Source: DASUPK01 sp963797265 (GTDB taxonomy: Bacteria; Actinomycetota; Thermoleophilia; Solirubrobacterales; 70-9). From it: a stretch of 64,000 bases of DNA. Position 1 is the stretch's first letter; the number at the start of each line of letters is the position of its first letter. The position numbers and the translations under genes were made by a program. This document shows, piece after piece, positions 17,006 through 24,625 of this stretch. The notes under the pieces are model-generated. The model worked only from the letters and a program-made list of their open reading frames with translations. It did not search any database and was not told where the DNA came from. The stretch spans positions 310,001 through 374,000 of the forward strand of contig CAWCOY010000003.1 in NCBI GenBank assembly GCA_963797265.1, in the 5' to 3' direction.

Positions 17006-17383
17006 ATGCAGCGGAGCCCCGACGCCACGGCCCGCACGCTGAAGCTGGCGGCGATCGGGACGGCGGGCGGAATCTTCAGCGGCCTGCTCGGCGTTGGCGG
17101 CGGCAGCGTGATCGTCCCCCTGCTGATCATCTGGCTGGGCTACGGCGCCCGCGAGGCGACCGGCACGAGCCTGATGGCGATCGTCGTGATCGCTGCTGTG
17201 GCGGTGACCCTGCAGGCGTTCTACGGCAACGTCGATCCTCCGAACGCCGCCCTGGTGGGCGTCCCGGCCATCGCCGGCGCGTTCGCCGGGACCGCCCTCC
17301 AGCAGCGCATCCCGGAGCGCCTGATCGCAGTGCTCTTCGCGGTGCTCCTGGTCGTGATCGCGATCGAGTTGATCGTGCCGTGA
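17006..17383 (+). CDS. TauE/SafE-family permease, half-gene 1
   Basis: A 125-residue membrane protein matching one half of a normal 240-270-residue TauE/SafE anion exporter: AIGTAGGIFSGLLGVGGGSVIVPLLI is the repeat motif of the family, and about four hydrophobic segments follow. It ends in IVP and its stop codon overlaps the start of a second half-gene (GTGA). A TAGTAT box ends 8 bases before the ATG. The two products probably assemble as a heterodimer that moves sulfite, sulfonates or another small anion. Confidence 0.87.
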   Translation: MQRSPDATARTLKLAAIGTAGGIFSGLLGVGGGSVIVPLLIIWLGYGAREATGTSLMAIVVIAAVAVTLQAFYGNVDPPNAALVGVPAIAGAFAGTALQQRIPERLIAVLFAVLLVVIAIELIVP

Positions 17384-17763
17384 GCGAGATCGCAGCGGCC
17401 ATCATGGGCTTCGCCGGCGGGATGGTCGGCGGGCTGCTCGGGGTGGGGGGAGGGATCCTCTTCGTCCCCGCCCTCGTGATCTTCATGGACGAGAGCCAGG
17501 TGGGCGCCGAGGCGACCTCACTGCTCGCGATCGTGCCGGTCGCCATCGTGGCGGTCTGGCGCCAGCGCGGCTATGGCAACGTCCGGGTCCGGGAGGGGCT
17601 CGTGATCGGCGCGCTCTCGCCGCTCGGGGTGGGAGTCGGTGTCGTGGCCTCGAATGAGATCTCGCAGCGCGCGCTTGAGCTGATCTTCGCCGGGTTGGCG
17701 CTGGTCATCGCGACGCAACTGGTCCTCCGGGCCCTTCGCCCGGAGGATCGGCCTTCCGATTAG
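17380..17763 (+). CDS. TauE/SafE-family permease, half-gene 2
   Basis: 127 residues from GTG 17380. It repeats the family motif (IMGFAGGMVGGLLGVGGGILFVPALVIFMDE) and ATSLLAIVPVAIVAVWRQRGYGNVRVREGL, with about four hydrophobic segments. Both halves keep the GLLGVGGG motif, which in the usual fused protein appears once per half. The overlapping GTGA indicates translational coupling and equal synthesis. This is an intact split pair, not a frameshift, because each half has its own start and complete repeat. Confidence 0.87.
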   Translation: MSEIAAAIMGFAGGMVGGLLGVGGGILFVPALVIFMDESQVGAEATSLLAIVPVAIVAVWRQRGYGNVRVREGLVIGALSPLGVGVGVVASNEISQRALELIFAGLALVIATQLVLRALRPEDRPSD

Positions 17764-17784
17764 CCCTGCCCGGGCCGTGCGTCG

Positions 17785-19173
17785 TCAGGGCGCCAGCCGT
17801 CCCACGACACCGATTCGCTGCCCCGGGCAGGCGCTGGTCTTCGCGCAGTGAAAGCCCGCCCAGGCGCTGCCATCCGGTGCGATCGCGGCGGTGCCGTAGA
17901 AGAAGCGGTCGCCGAAGGTCTCGCTGTCGGCGGCGTTGACCAGTGGATCGGCGGGGTCATTCACCGACGCGCTCCAGAAGCGGGGCTTGCCGTCAAGCAC
18001 GTTGTGGCTTTCGGTGATGTAGCCGTTGAAGTGGGACCCGTCGGTGGTACCGAGATACGCCATCGCAATCTCGCCCCGGCTGCGCGCCGTGACCGCGACC
18101 CGCCGCACCGCCGACACGCCCGGGGCGCCAACCATGATCGGTGCCCTCCAGCTTTCGCCGTGATCGGTGGAGATCGTCAGGTACGGAAGCGAGCCGGGCC
18201 CGCGGAATGCGAAATAGAGGTCGCCATGACTGTCGACGGTGCTGCCGGACGTGTAGATGTCCTCCAACCCCGAGCCGAGGATCGGCCGGAACCGCCAGGT
18301 GGCACCCTCGTCGTGGCTGATCGCGACGCCCAGCGCGCCACACAGGGTGGTCGGGAAGTAGAGGCCGCCGTCATTCCCCACCACGCCCGGCCGCGACGGA
18401 TGCCGCTCGTCGCAGCCAGGCGGCGGAGTGGGATCCGGAAAGCTGCCAACGAAGCTGAAGGAGGGGCCGCCGTCGAGCGACCTGTAGCACCACAGGTTGC
18501 TCGGAGCGATGTCGATGTTGTTCGCGCAGTAGTAGACGACGTGCGGATAGCCGACCGGCTTTGCGCCACCGGGTGGTGGGGGTCCTTCCAGGAGCTTCTC
18601 TCCTCCCTGTGAGGGGCAGGGCACGGCCGGGTTCGTGTGCCAGGTGTCTCCGTCATCGTCGCTCCAGTCAATCCTCGCGCCGCAGAGCTGCGGCAGCGTC
18701 CTCACGAACCAGATCCGCGAGGTGTCCGGGTCGATGCTCATCCACGGAGGGACGAGGCCGCCGGTGGCGGGCGACTGGGTGTTCAGCGGAGTCCAGCTGG
18801 CGCCCAGGTCCCGCGAGCGGACCACGAACTCGGGCCCCTGCAGGGTGTTCGTCGGTGGAGGCGACGTGTTCTGCAGGAGCGGCGCATAGAAGAGGGAGCC
18901 GGTGCGGCTGACGCCGACCGAGCCCGCCTCGCTGGTCGTGCCGACCAACGCCTCGCACGGAACGGGCGCGTTGGCACGCTTTCCCGGGGCCAGGACGCCA
19001 CCGGCGTAATGCGCGACGGCAGGTCGCGCGGGATCGCAACCCGGTCCTTCGTTGCCCTTCTTCGCCGAGGCGGAGGGTCCGGTGGCGGCCACCAGCACGA
19101 GTATCAGGCTCACCGCGAGGGCTGCGACCCGGCGAGTACGAGGCACGAACACGCGAACCAGGCTTTGATACAT
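17785..19173 (-). CDS. secreted Asp-box (BNR/sialidase-like) beta-propeller protein
   Basis: 462 residues with a signal peptide (RRVAALAVSLILVLVAATGPSASA). Several Asp-box repeats S-x-D-x-G-x-[ST]-W are visible: SRDLGASW, SDDDGDTW, SHDEGATW and STDHGESW, giving a probable six-blade propeller seen in sialidases and related glycosidases. The catalytic arginine triad of true sialidases is not evident, so enzymatic activity is doubtful; it may bind surface or extracellular glycans. It diverges from a secreted lipase gene with a 50 bp gap. Confidence 0.8.
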   Translation of the reverse strand: MYQSLVRVFVPRTRRVAALAVSLILVLVAATGPSASAKKGNEGPGCDPARPAVAHYAGGVLAPGKRANAPVPCEALVGTTSEAGSVGVSRTGSLFYAPLLQNTSPPPTNTLQGPEFVVRSRDLGASWTPLNTQSPATGGLVPPWMSIDPDTSRIWFVRTLPQLCGARIDWSDDDGDTWHTNPAVPCPSQGGEKLLEGPPPPGGAKPVGYPHVVYYCANNIDIAPSNLWCYRSLDGGPSFSFVGSFPDPTPPPGCDERHPSRPGVVGNDGGLYFPTTLCGALGVAISHDEGATWRFRPILGSGLEDIYTSGSTVDSHGDLYFAFRGPGSLPYLTISTDHGESWRAPIMVGAPGVSAVRRVAVTARSRGEIAMAYLGTTDGSHFNGYITESHNVLDGKPRFWSASVNDPADPLVNAADSETFGDRFFYGTAAIAPDGSAWAGFHCAKTSACPGQRIGVVGRLAP

Positions 19174-19223
19174 GGCGTCTCGTTTGTATCATGCTTCGGC
19201 GGAGTCGATTCACGGAGGAAGAG

Positions 19224-20561
19224 ATGAAGAGACCGTTTGCGCTTCGACTCGCAACGTTCTCGATCGTGGTGCTGGGCCTGCTCCTCGCGGCGCCGGCAGC
19301 GCTCGCCAAGCATGCGCCCGCCCTCGACCCGTCCAGCATCCACCCGATGGTCTTCGTGCACGGTGGCACGGGCTCGGGCGGGCAATTCGAGTCGCAGAAG
19401 ATGCGCTTCACGGAGAACGGATATCCGGACGACTACGTTCGGGTCTTCGAGTACGACTCGAGCTTCTCCGTCGAGTCGCAGGCCGATGTCCAGACGAGGC
19501 TCGACAGTTTCATCGCCCGGGTGAAGCAGGAGACCGGCCGCAGCCAGGTCGACCTGCTGGGCCATTCGCTGGGCACCGCCGTCTCCCAGACCTACCTGAA
19601 CAGCTCTCCCGCGCACGCGGCGAACGTCGCCCATTACGTGAACATCGACGGTGCACAGGCGACATCGCCGCCGGGCGGCGTACCGACCCTGGCCATCTGG
19701 GCGGGCAGGGGAACGCCCGGTCGCTCGATCGGAGGGGCGATCAACGTCACGGTCCCCAACCAGACCCACGTCCAGTCGGCGACCTCACCGGAGTCCTTCG
19801 CCGAGATGTTCAGGTTCTTCACCGGCCGGGCTCCCGATACGACCGACATCGTTCCCGAGCACGGCAAGATCACGATCGCCGGACGGGCGGTGCTTTTCCC
19901 CCAGAACGTCGGCGTCCCGGCTGGGACCTCGCTGACGATCTGGAGGGTGAAGGACTCAAACGGCCAGCGGATCGCGCACCCCGTCGCGACCCCCGCCCTG
20001 GCGGGCGATGGGTCCTGGGGACCCGTCACGGTCCAGAGCGGCAAGCGATACGAATTCGTCCTCGATCAGCAGGGACAGTTCCATCACTTCTTCTATGAGC
20101 CGTTCCGGCGCAGCGACCACCTGATCCGGCTGCTCACGAATGTGCCTGGCACGAGCTTCGATTTGATCATGGACCGAAGCCCCAACCAGGTGAACCTGAT
20201 CATGGTCAGGTACAAGGAGCTCTGGGGCGATCAGGGCTCGGAGAACGACGTGCTTTCGGTCAACGGAACGAACGTGATCAACGCCGCCACCAGCCCGATC
20301 AGCCACAGGACGAACGCGATGTTCGCTTTCGATCGAGGCTCCGACGGGGTGAGCGATGTCAGCTCACCGATCCCGGTGTTCTTCGGTCTTCCGTTCCTGA
20401 GCGCTGTGGACCTGTTCATTCCCGGCGCATCGCCGCCGACGGCGACGGTGCGAGTGGCTCTCACCTCTCGGGGGTCCGGGCCCACTCGTGAGGTGAGCTT
20501 CCCGAACTACCCGTCGTCCAACAACACGGTCACGGTGCAGCTCAACGACTTCGAGCGCTAG
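19224..20561 (+). CDS. secreted lipase/esterase, alpha/beta hydrolase with C-terminal beta domain
   Basis: 445 residues. The signal peptide (LATFSIVVLGLLLAAPAALA) is followed by the oxyanion segment HPMVFVHGGTGSGGQF and the nucleophile elbow GHSLG with Ser115, then NQTHVQSATSPESF as the likely histidine region. From about residue 205 a beta-rich domain (GKITIAGRAVLFPQN, SLTIWRVKDSNGQR) resembles the C-terminal domain of archaeal AFL-type lipases. It should hydrolyse extracellular lipids or esters. The ATG at 19224 has a GGAGGAAG ribosome binding site. Confidence 0.85.
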   Translation: MKRPFALRLATFSIVVLGLLLAAPAALAKHAPALDPSSIHPMVFVHGGTGSGGQFESQKMRFTENGYPDDYVRVFEYDSSFSVESQADVQTRLDSFIARVKQETGRSQVDLLGHSLGTAVSQTYLNSSPAHAANVAHYVNIDGAQATSPPGGVPTLAIWAGRGTPGRSIGGAINVTVPNQTHVQSATSPESFAEMFRFFTGRAPDTTDIVPEHGKITIAGRAVLFPQNVGVPAGTSLTIWRVKDSNGQRIAHPVATPALAGDGSWGPVTVQSGKRYEFVLDQQGQFHHFFYEPFRRSDHLIRLLTNVPGTSFDLIMDRSPNQVNLIMVRYKELWGDQGSENDVLSVNGTNVINAATSPISHRTNAMFAFDRGSDGVSDVSSPIPVFFGLPFLSAVDLFIPGASPPTATVRVALTSRGSGPTREVSFPNYPSSNNTVTVQLNDFER

Positions 20562-20592
20562 CGACACGCGAGCCGGCTGAACCCACAATCGC

Positions 20593-21732
20593 CTATTCGT
20601 GCTTCGCGGTGATGTTGACCTTTGCCCTGCCGGCTGAGCAGAGGTCCTGCGCGGAGAAGTGATAGATCGCGTAGCCCTCGACCTCATCCGTGCTCACGAA
20701 CTTGCCATGGATCTTGTCGACCTTGTTGCCGAGGAAGGTATGGGTGAACGTGAAGGTGCCCTTCTTGGAGAGCTTCTTGCTCGCGGTCGCTCCACCAAGC
20801 GTGAAGACCGGCGTTGACACGCAGGAGCCCCGCGCCACGGTCGGCTCGGTCGTGAGTGTGACCTTTCCCTTCTTCACCGTGAACCGGATCTTCCGGAACG
20901 AGGGGGTGACGGCCTGCTGGGTGGTGCTGCCGCTGTAGTTGCCCTCCCTCCTGCGGGGCTTCTTGCGCTTCTTCGCGCCGGGCTTCTTCGCGCCGGGCTT
21001 CTTCGCGCCGGGCTTCTTCCGCCCCTTCTTCCCGCCGCCCTGCTTACACCTCTGGGTCGCGCTCGCCGATAGCGTCTCGCCGCTGTAGAAGGTGGTGGAC
21101 TCGGAGCTCGTCCACTTCTTGTTCTTGCAGCGTGCCGAGACGTAGTAGAGCGCCGTGCCCTTCTTATTGCCCACCTTGCGCTTGTTGAAGGTGATGTCGA
21201 AGTTGCTCAGGACGAGGCCGGGCGTGTTCGGGATATTGCTGAATGTCAGCGTTCTGCCCGAAAGGGCACCGACGATGGTCAGGCTGGTGGCACCCGGACC
21301 GATGTCGGTCTGCACATACATCATGGCGGGACCGCCCGCGAAGATCGTCACCGTGCCGCCAATGGCTCCGCCGTTGACCTGCGCGGAGCCGCTGCCGACG
21401 ATGCTCTGCGGACATGAGGCCTGCGCCTGAGCCGTGAACTTGCCCTGGATCTGGCTGAGCTGGCAGGCGGGCACGTTCCCGTTCGTGAACTTGATGTTCG
21501 GGTCGATCGTGAACGCCGTCTGCCTCGGCGACTGCGACGTGGCGAAGTTGTCGAAGGTCGTGCTGATGATGGTGTGCAGCGAGGCGCCGCCGAACGTCCG
21601 GTTGCTCTGCTTGGCGGGGGAGAGCGTCGCCACCAGCGACTGCGAGATCGGAATGGCGGCCGCGACGCTCGAAAGGCTCAGCGCTCCGAGCATGCCCAGC
21701 AACGCGCTGACCGGATACCTGCGTTTGCGCAT
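20593..21732 (-). CDS. secreted lysine-rich repeat protein of unknown function
   Basis: 379 residues: signal peptide (VSALLGMLGALSLSSVAAA), a beta-rich N-terminal domain (about 30-220) with paired cysteines, a very basic linker with three KPGAK repeats followed by KKRKKPRRREG, and a second beta-rich domain (FTVKKGKVTLTTEPT, GTFTFTHTFLGNKVD) ending in NITAKHE. I do not recognise a family; this domain style is common among exported proteins of Solirubrobacterales (general impression, not a search). A basic linker could bind acidic cell-wall polymers. Confidence 0.75.
   Translation of the reverse strand: MRKRRYPVSALLGMLGALSLSSVAAAIPISQSLVATLSPAKQSNRTFGGASLHTIISTTFDNFATSQSPRQTAFTIDPNIKFTNGNVPACQLSQIQGKFTAQAQASCPQSIVGSGSAQVNGGAIGGTVTIFAGGPAMMYVQTDIGPGATSLTIVGALSGRTLTFSNIPNTPGLVLSNFDITFNKRKVGNKKGTALYYVSARCKNKKWTSSESTTFYSGETLSASATQRCKQGGGKKGRKKPGAKKPGAKKPGAKKRKKPRRREGNYSGSTTQQAVTPSFRKIRFTVKKGKVTLTTEPTVARGSCVSTPVFTLGGATASKKLSKKGTFTFTHTFLGNKVDKIHGKFVSTDEVEGYAIYHFSAQDLCSAGRAKVNITAKHE
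20968..21012 (+). repeat. three perfect tandem copies of a 15 bp unit
   Basis: The unit CTTCTTCGCGCCGGG occurs three times without mismatch, encoding (on the minus strand) the KPGAK repeats of the secreted protein. Such a microsatellite can change length by slippage without a frameshift. Confidence 0.85.
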
Positions 21733-21816
21733 GCCATTCCTTTCAAGACTGCAATGGGACGCTCAGTGTCTATCTGTCAACACCGCGCCGGCGGGGATGG
21801 TGCGGGGGGCCTGGGG

Positions 21817-22704
21817 CTACAGGCCCTGCTCGAGGGCGCCCTTGACACCGGCGTCGAGGGCGTTCAGCCGGTAAAGGGCAAGAGCCTCCGGCAGGGCGAA
21901 GCCGCGCCCACCCCCGGTAACGCGGCCTCCCTCCGCGCCGTGGTGCGAGAGGACGCAGTTGAGCAGCGCCGCGCGGCGCTCCGGCGGCAGTTCGCCCGCC
22001 GCCGAGCCGACGATCTCCGCCCCCAGAGCCAGATGGCCGATCAGCCGGCCCTCCTCGGTGATCCCGAACTCGGCCCCGTAGGTGAACTCCCGGGACTTGC
22101 CGACGTCGTGGAGGAGGGCGGCCGCCATCAGCAGGTCGGAGTCGAGGCGTGGGTGCAGCTGGCACACCTCCCCGACGAGCGTTCCCACGGCTACCGTGTG
22201 CTCGAGCAGCCCGCCGACGTAGGCGTGGTGGCCGGCGCGACTGCAGGGCGCACGGCGGAAGTCAGCGGTGACTGGCTCGGTGAACAGCACCCGCTCGACG
22301 ACCTGGCGCAGGCCCGGATCATGCACCTCGCGGGTGAGGTGCTCGAGGAATCCCTCCAGCTCCTCGGCGTTGCGGTAGGCGGCGGGCAGGAACTCGGCGG
22401 GGTCAAGCTCGGCCGGGTCGATCGACTGGATGTCCTCGACCTCTGCGACCAGTTCCCCGCGGAAGCGCTCCACCCGGCCGGAGACCTGGATCGCGTCGCC
22501 CCGCTCGAAACGGCCGGCCAAGCGGTCGACCTCGCGGAAGGCCCGCGCCGCGATCGACCCGCTGCGATCGCGGAGCTCCACCGAGAGGTAGATCGAGCCG
22601 TTGCGGGCCGAGAGGCGGTCCTTGCGGACGCAGGCATAGACCCCGCTGAAGCGCTGGCCGGGGCGCAACTCGGCGATCGAGGGCGTGGCGGCCGTGGCTT
22701 CCAT
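21817..22704 (-). CDS. YhaM-like 3'-5' exoribonuclease (OB fold plus HD domain)
   Basis: 295 residues from ATG 22704. The N-terminal OB-fold nucleic acid-binding domain (FSGVYACVRKDRLSARNGSIYLSVELRDRSGSI) is followed by an HD phosphohydrolase domain: AGHHAYVGGLLEHTVAV, DLLMAAALLHDVGKSREF and LSHHGAEGG provide the metal-binding histidines and aspartate. This is the domain order of YhaM/CBF1, a cytoplasmic exonuclease that degrades RNA and single-stranded DNA. The divergent PAC2 gene starts 81 bp away. Confidence 0.88.
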   Translation of the reverse strand: MEATAATPSIAELRPGQRFSGVYACVRKDRLSARNGSIYLSVELRDRSGSIAARAFREVDRLAGRFERGDAIQVSGRVERFRGELVAEVEDIQSIDPAELDPAEFLPAAYRNAEELEGFLEHLTREVHDPGLRQVVERVLFTEPVTADFRRAPCSRAGHHAYVGGLLEHTVAVGTLVGEVCQLHPRLDSDLLMAAALLHDVGKSREFTYGAEFGITEEGRLIGHLALGAEIVGSAAGELPPERRAALLNCVLSHHGAEGGRVTGGGRGFALPEALALYRLNALDAGVKGALEQGL

Positions 22705-22785
22705 CGCATGAGTGTCCAAGCCCGACCGGACACAAGGCGGAACAACCGGGGCACCCGCTGGCCGCGACTCGCTAGTCTCGAATCA

Positions 22786-23649
22786 ATGGAAGCGCTCGCC
22801 TGGGAGGCCGAGCCACCGCAGCTCAGATCGCCGGTTCTCATCTGTGCATTCGCCGGCTGGAATGACGCCGCGGGGGCCGCCACCACAGCCCTCACCACCG
22901 CCGCGGAATCGCTCGATGCCGAGTTGATCGCACAGATCGACCCGGAGGAGTTCTTCGACTTCCAGGCGAACCGCCCGACCATCAGCATGACCGAGGGCCA
23001 GACCCGCGAGATCGAGTGGCCGGGGAACGTCCTGCTCGCCGCCACGCCACACGGGTCGGAGCGCGACCTCGTAATCCTGGCCGGGACCGAGCCCAACCTG
23101 CGCTGGCGGACCTTCGCCGACGGGATCGCGGAGACCGCCGAGACCCTCGGTGTGGAGATGGTGGTCACGCTGGGGGCGCTGATCGCCGACGTCGCGCACA
23201 CCCTGCCGGTACCGATCACCGGCCTCGCCTCAAACGAGGAGCTGGTCGACCAGCTCGACCTGGCCCGCTCGAACTACGAGGGTCCGACCGGTGTCGTCGG
23301 CGTCCTCCATGACGCCTGCGGCCGACGCGGGATCCCCTCCGCGAGCCTGTGGGCGGCGGTGCCGCACTACGTCGCGGCCGTGCCCAACCCCAAGGCGGCG
23401 CTGGCGCTGCTGCGCCGGCTGGAGGGGATGGTCGGGGTTGCCGTGGAAGCCTCTGGCCTCGAGGAGGAGACCGAGTCCTACGAGAGCCAGGTGAGCCGAG
23501 CGGTCGCGGCCAACCCGGAGATCGAGGAGCTGGTCCGGCGCCTGGAGGAGGAGCAGGCCGAGCGCCTCGACATGGAGGAAAACGTTCCCTCCGGCGAGGC
23601 GCTGGCGCGCGACTTCGAGCGCTACCTGCGCCAGCAGGGCGACAGCTAG
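22786..23649 (+). CDS. PAC2-family protein (proteasome assembly chaperone-like)
   Basis: 287 residues. MEALAWEAEPPQLRSPVLICAFAGWNDAAGAATTAL, DPEEFFDFQANRPTI and LGALIADVAHTLPVPITGLAS are hallmark PAC2 segments. Actinobacterial members of this family are widespread and their role is unproven; a link to proteasome or ATP-grasp enzymes has been proposed. The C-terminal 60 residues are helical and acidic with an EELVRRLEEEQAERLDMEE stretch. A TAGTCT box ends 7 bases before the ATG and there is no ribosome binding site. Confidence 0.88.
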   Translation: MEALAWEAEPPQLRSPVLICAFAGWNDAAGAATTALTTAAESLDAELIAQIDPEEFFDFQANRPTISMTEGQTREIEWPGNVLLAATPHGSERDLVILAGTEPNLRWRTFADGIAETAETLGVEMVVTLGALIADVAHTLPVPITGLASNEELVDQLDLARSNYEGPTGVVGVLHDACGRRGIPSASLWAAVPHYVAAVPNPKAALALLRRLEGMVGVAVEASGLEEETESYESQVSRAVAANPEIEELVRRLEEEQAERLDMEENVPSGEALARDFERYLRQQGDS

Positions 23650-23661
23650 CCGGTTCAGGCC

Positions 23662-24240
23662 CTAGGCGACGAGACGCTCGATCAGGCGCCGAAGCTCGGG
23701 GCGAAACTCCTTTGCCGCCTGCGCCGGATCATCCTCGCGGGCCAGAACCCGCTCGCCGAGGCCGTCGATGGCCGCGACCACGAGGCTTGCGTCGGTGACC
23801 GGATCGGCGCTCCCCAGCGCCTCCATGGCCGCGGCCACCGAGCGCTGCTCGGCGTCGCACCAGCTCTGCGCCGCCTCCCGCAGCTCTGGCCGGCGGCCCG
23901 CCTCCAGCCAGAGCTCGTACTCGGCGATGTACGCGATCCGGTCCTCCGCCGCCGACACCAGCTCGTCGATCAGCCGGTCGGCAAGTGCTCGGGCCGATTT
24001 CACGTTGCGGAGCTCCTCCCCGAGCTCGCCGTAGCGCTCGACCTCGCTCGCCGCGACATGCTCGAGCGCCTGTCGAAGCAGATCGTCCCTGGAGTCGAAG
24101 TAGTAGGTCGTCGAGCCGAGCGGCACCCCCGCCTCCTCCGCGACCGCACGGTGCGTCACCGCCTGGCGCCCCGAGCGGCCGATGACGCGCAGCGTCGCCT
24201 CGAGGATCTGCTCCCGGCGCCCGGCTGTTGCCTGCTCCAT
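23662..24240 (-). CDS. TetR-family regulator of the SMR efflux gene
   Basis: About 192 residues. HTH: RREQILEATLRVIGRSGRQAVTHRAVAEEAGVPLGSTTYYFDSRDDLL, a classical TetR recognition helix, then an alpha-helical ligand domain of the TetR_C type seen with QacE/EmrE-like pumps. It is the second gene of a unit with the SMR protein (10 bp gap) and probably represses that unit through the twin TGTACAAATGTAC sites upstream. Confidence 0.88.
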   Translation of the reverse strand: MEQATAGRREQILEATLRVIGRSGRQAVTHRAVAEEAGVPLGSTTYYFDSRDDLLRQALEHVAASEVERYGELGEELRNVKSARALADRLIDELVSAAEDRIAYIAEYELWLEAGRRPELREAAQSWCDAEQRSVAAAMEALGSADPVTDASLVVAAIDGLGERVLAREDDPAQAAKEFRPELRRLIERLVA

Positions 24241-24250
24241 GTCGGTCAGG

Positions 24251-24574
24251 CTAATTGGCACCGGAGAGGTTGAGACCGACCACACCGCCGATCACCAGCC
24301 CGATGCTCGCCAGCTTGAGCGCATTGACCGACTCGCCAAGGGCCGCCATGCCGATCACGGCAACCGCCGCCGTGCCGACGCCGGCCCAGACCGCGTAGGC
24401 CAGGCTGATTTCGAGCTGGCGGAGCGCCAGGGCGGTGAGCCAGAGGGAGGCCGCGTAGGTGGCGATCACGAAGACCGTCGGGCCGGGCCTGGTGAAGCCG
24501 TCGGTGTATCGCAGGAACACCGTCCCGATCACCTCGCTCGCGATCGCTGCAGAGAGATAGATCCACGCCAACAT
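24251..24574 (-). CDS. small multidrug resistance (SMR/EmrE-type) efflux protein
   Basis: 107 residues, four transmembrane helices. The essential membrane-embedded glutamate is present as Glu14 (AAIASEVIGT), with W-x3-SY-equivalent YAVWAGVGTAAVAVIG and ALGESVNALKLASIGLVIGGVVGLNL. It functions as an antiparallel homodimer exchanging protons for cationic drugs or guanidinium compounds. Its start lies 5 bases from the first palindromic operator; the downstream gene is its likely TetR repressor. Confidence 0.93.
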   Translation of the reverse strand: MLAWIYLSAAIASEVIGTVFLRYTDGFTRPGPTVFVIATYAASLWLTALALRQLEISLAYAVWAGVGTAAVAVIGMAALGESVNALKLASIGLVIGGVVGLNLSGAN

Positions 24575-24578
24575 GATG

Positions 24579-24612
24579 TGTACAAATGTACCACAAGTCT
24601 GTACAAATGTAC
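24579..24612. promoter_or_regulatory. two TGTACAAATGTAC operator-like repeats
   Basis: Two identical 13 bp copies, 24579-24591 and 24600-24612, begin 21 bp apart (two helical turns). Each is nearly symmetric around the central A-rich bases. They lie directly upstream of the SMR gene, whose partner is a TetR regulator, so they are the likely operators. The sites share the GTAC half-site seen upstream of the DrrAB operon. Confidence 0.75.
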
Positions 24613-24625
24613 AGCTGGCTGACGG

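Noticed and set aside
17380..17383. Split TauE/SafE gene as a frameshift artefact
   Set aside because: The second half has its own GTG overlapping the first stop, and both halves are complete; a frameshift would normally leave an incomplete join.
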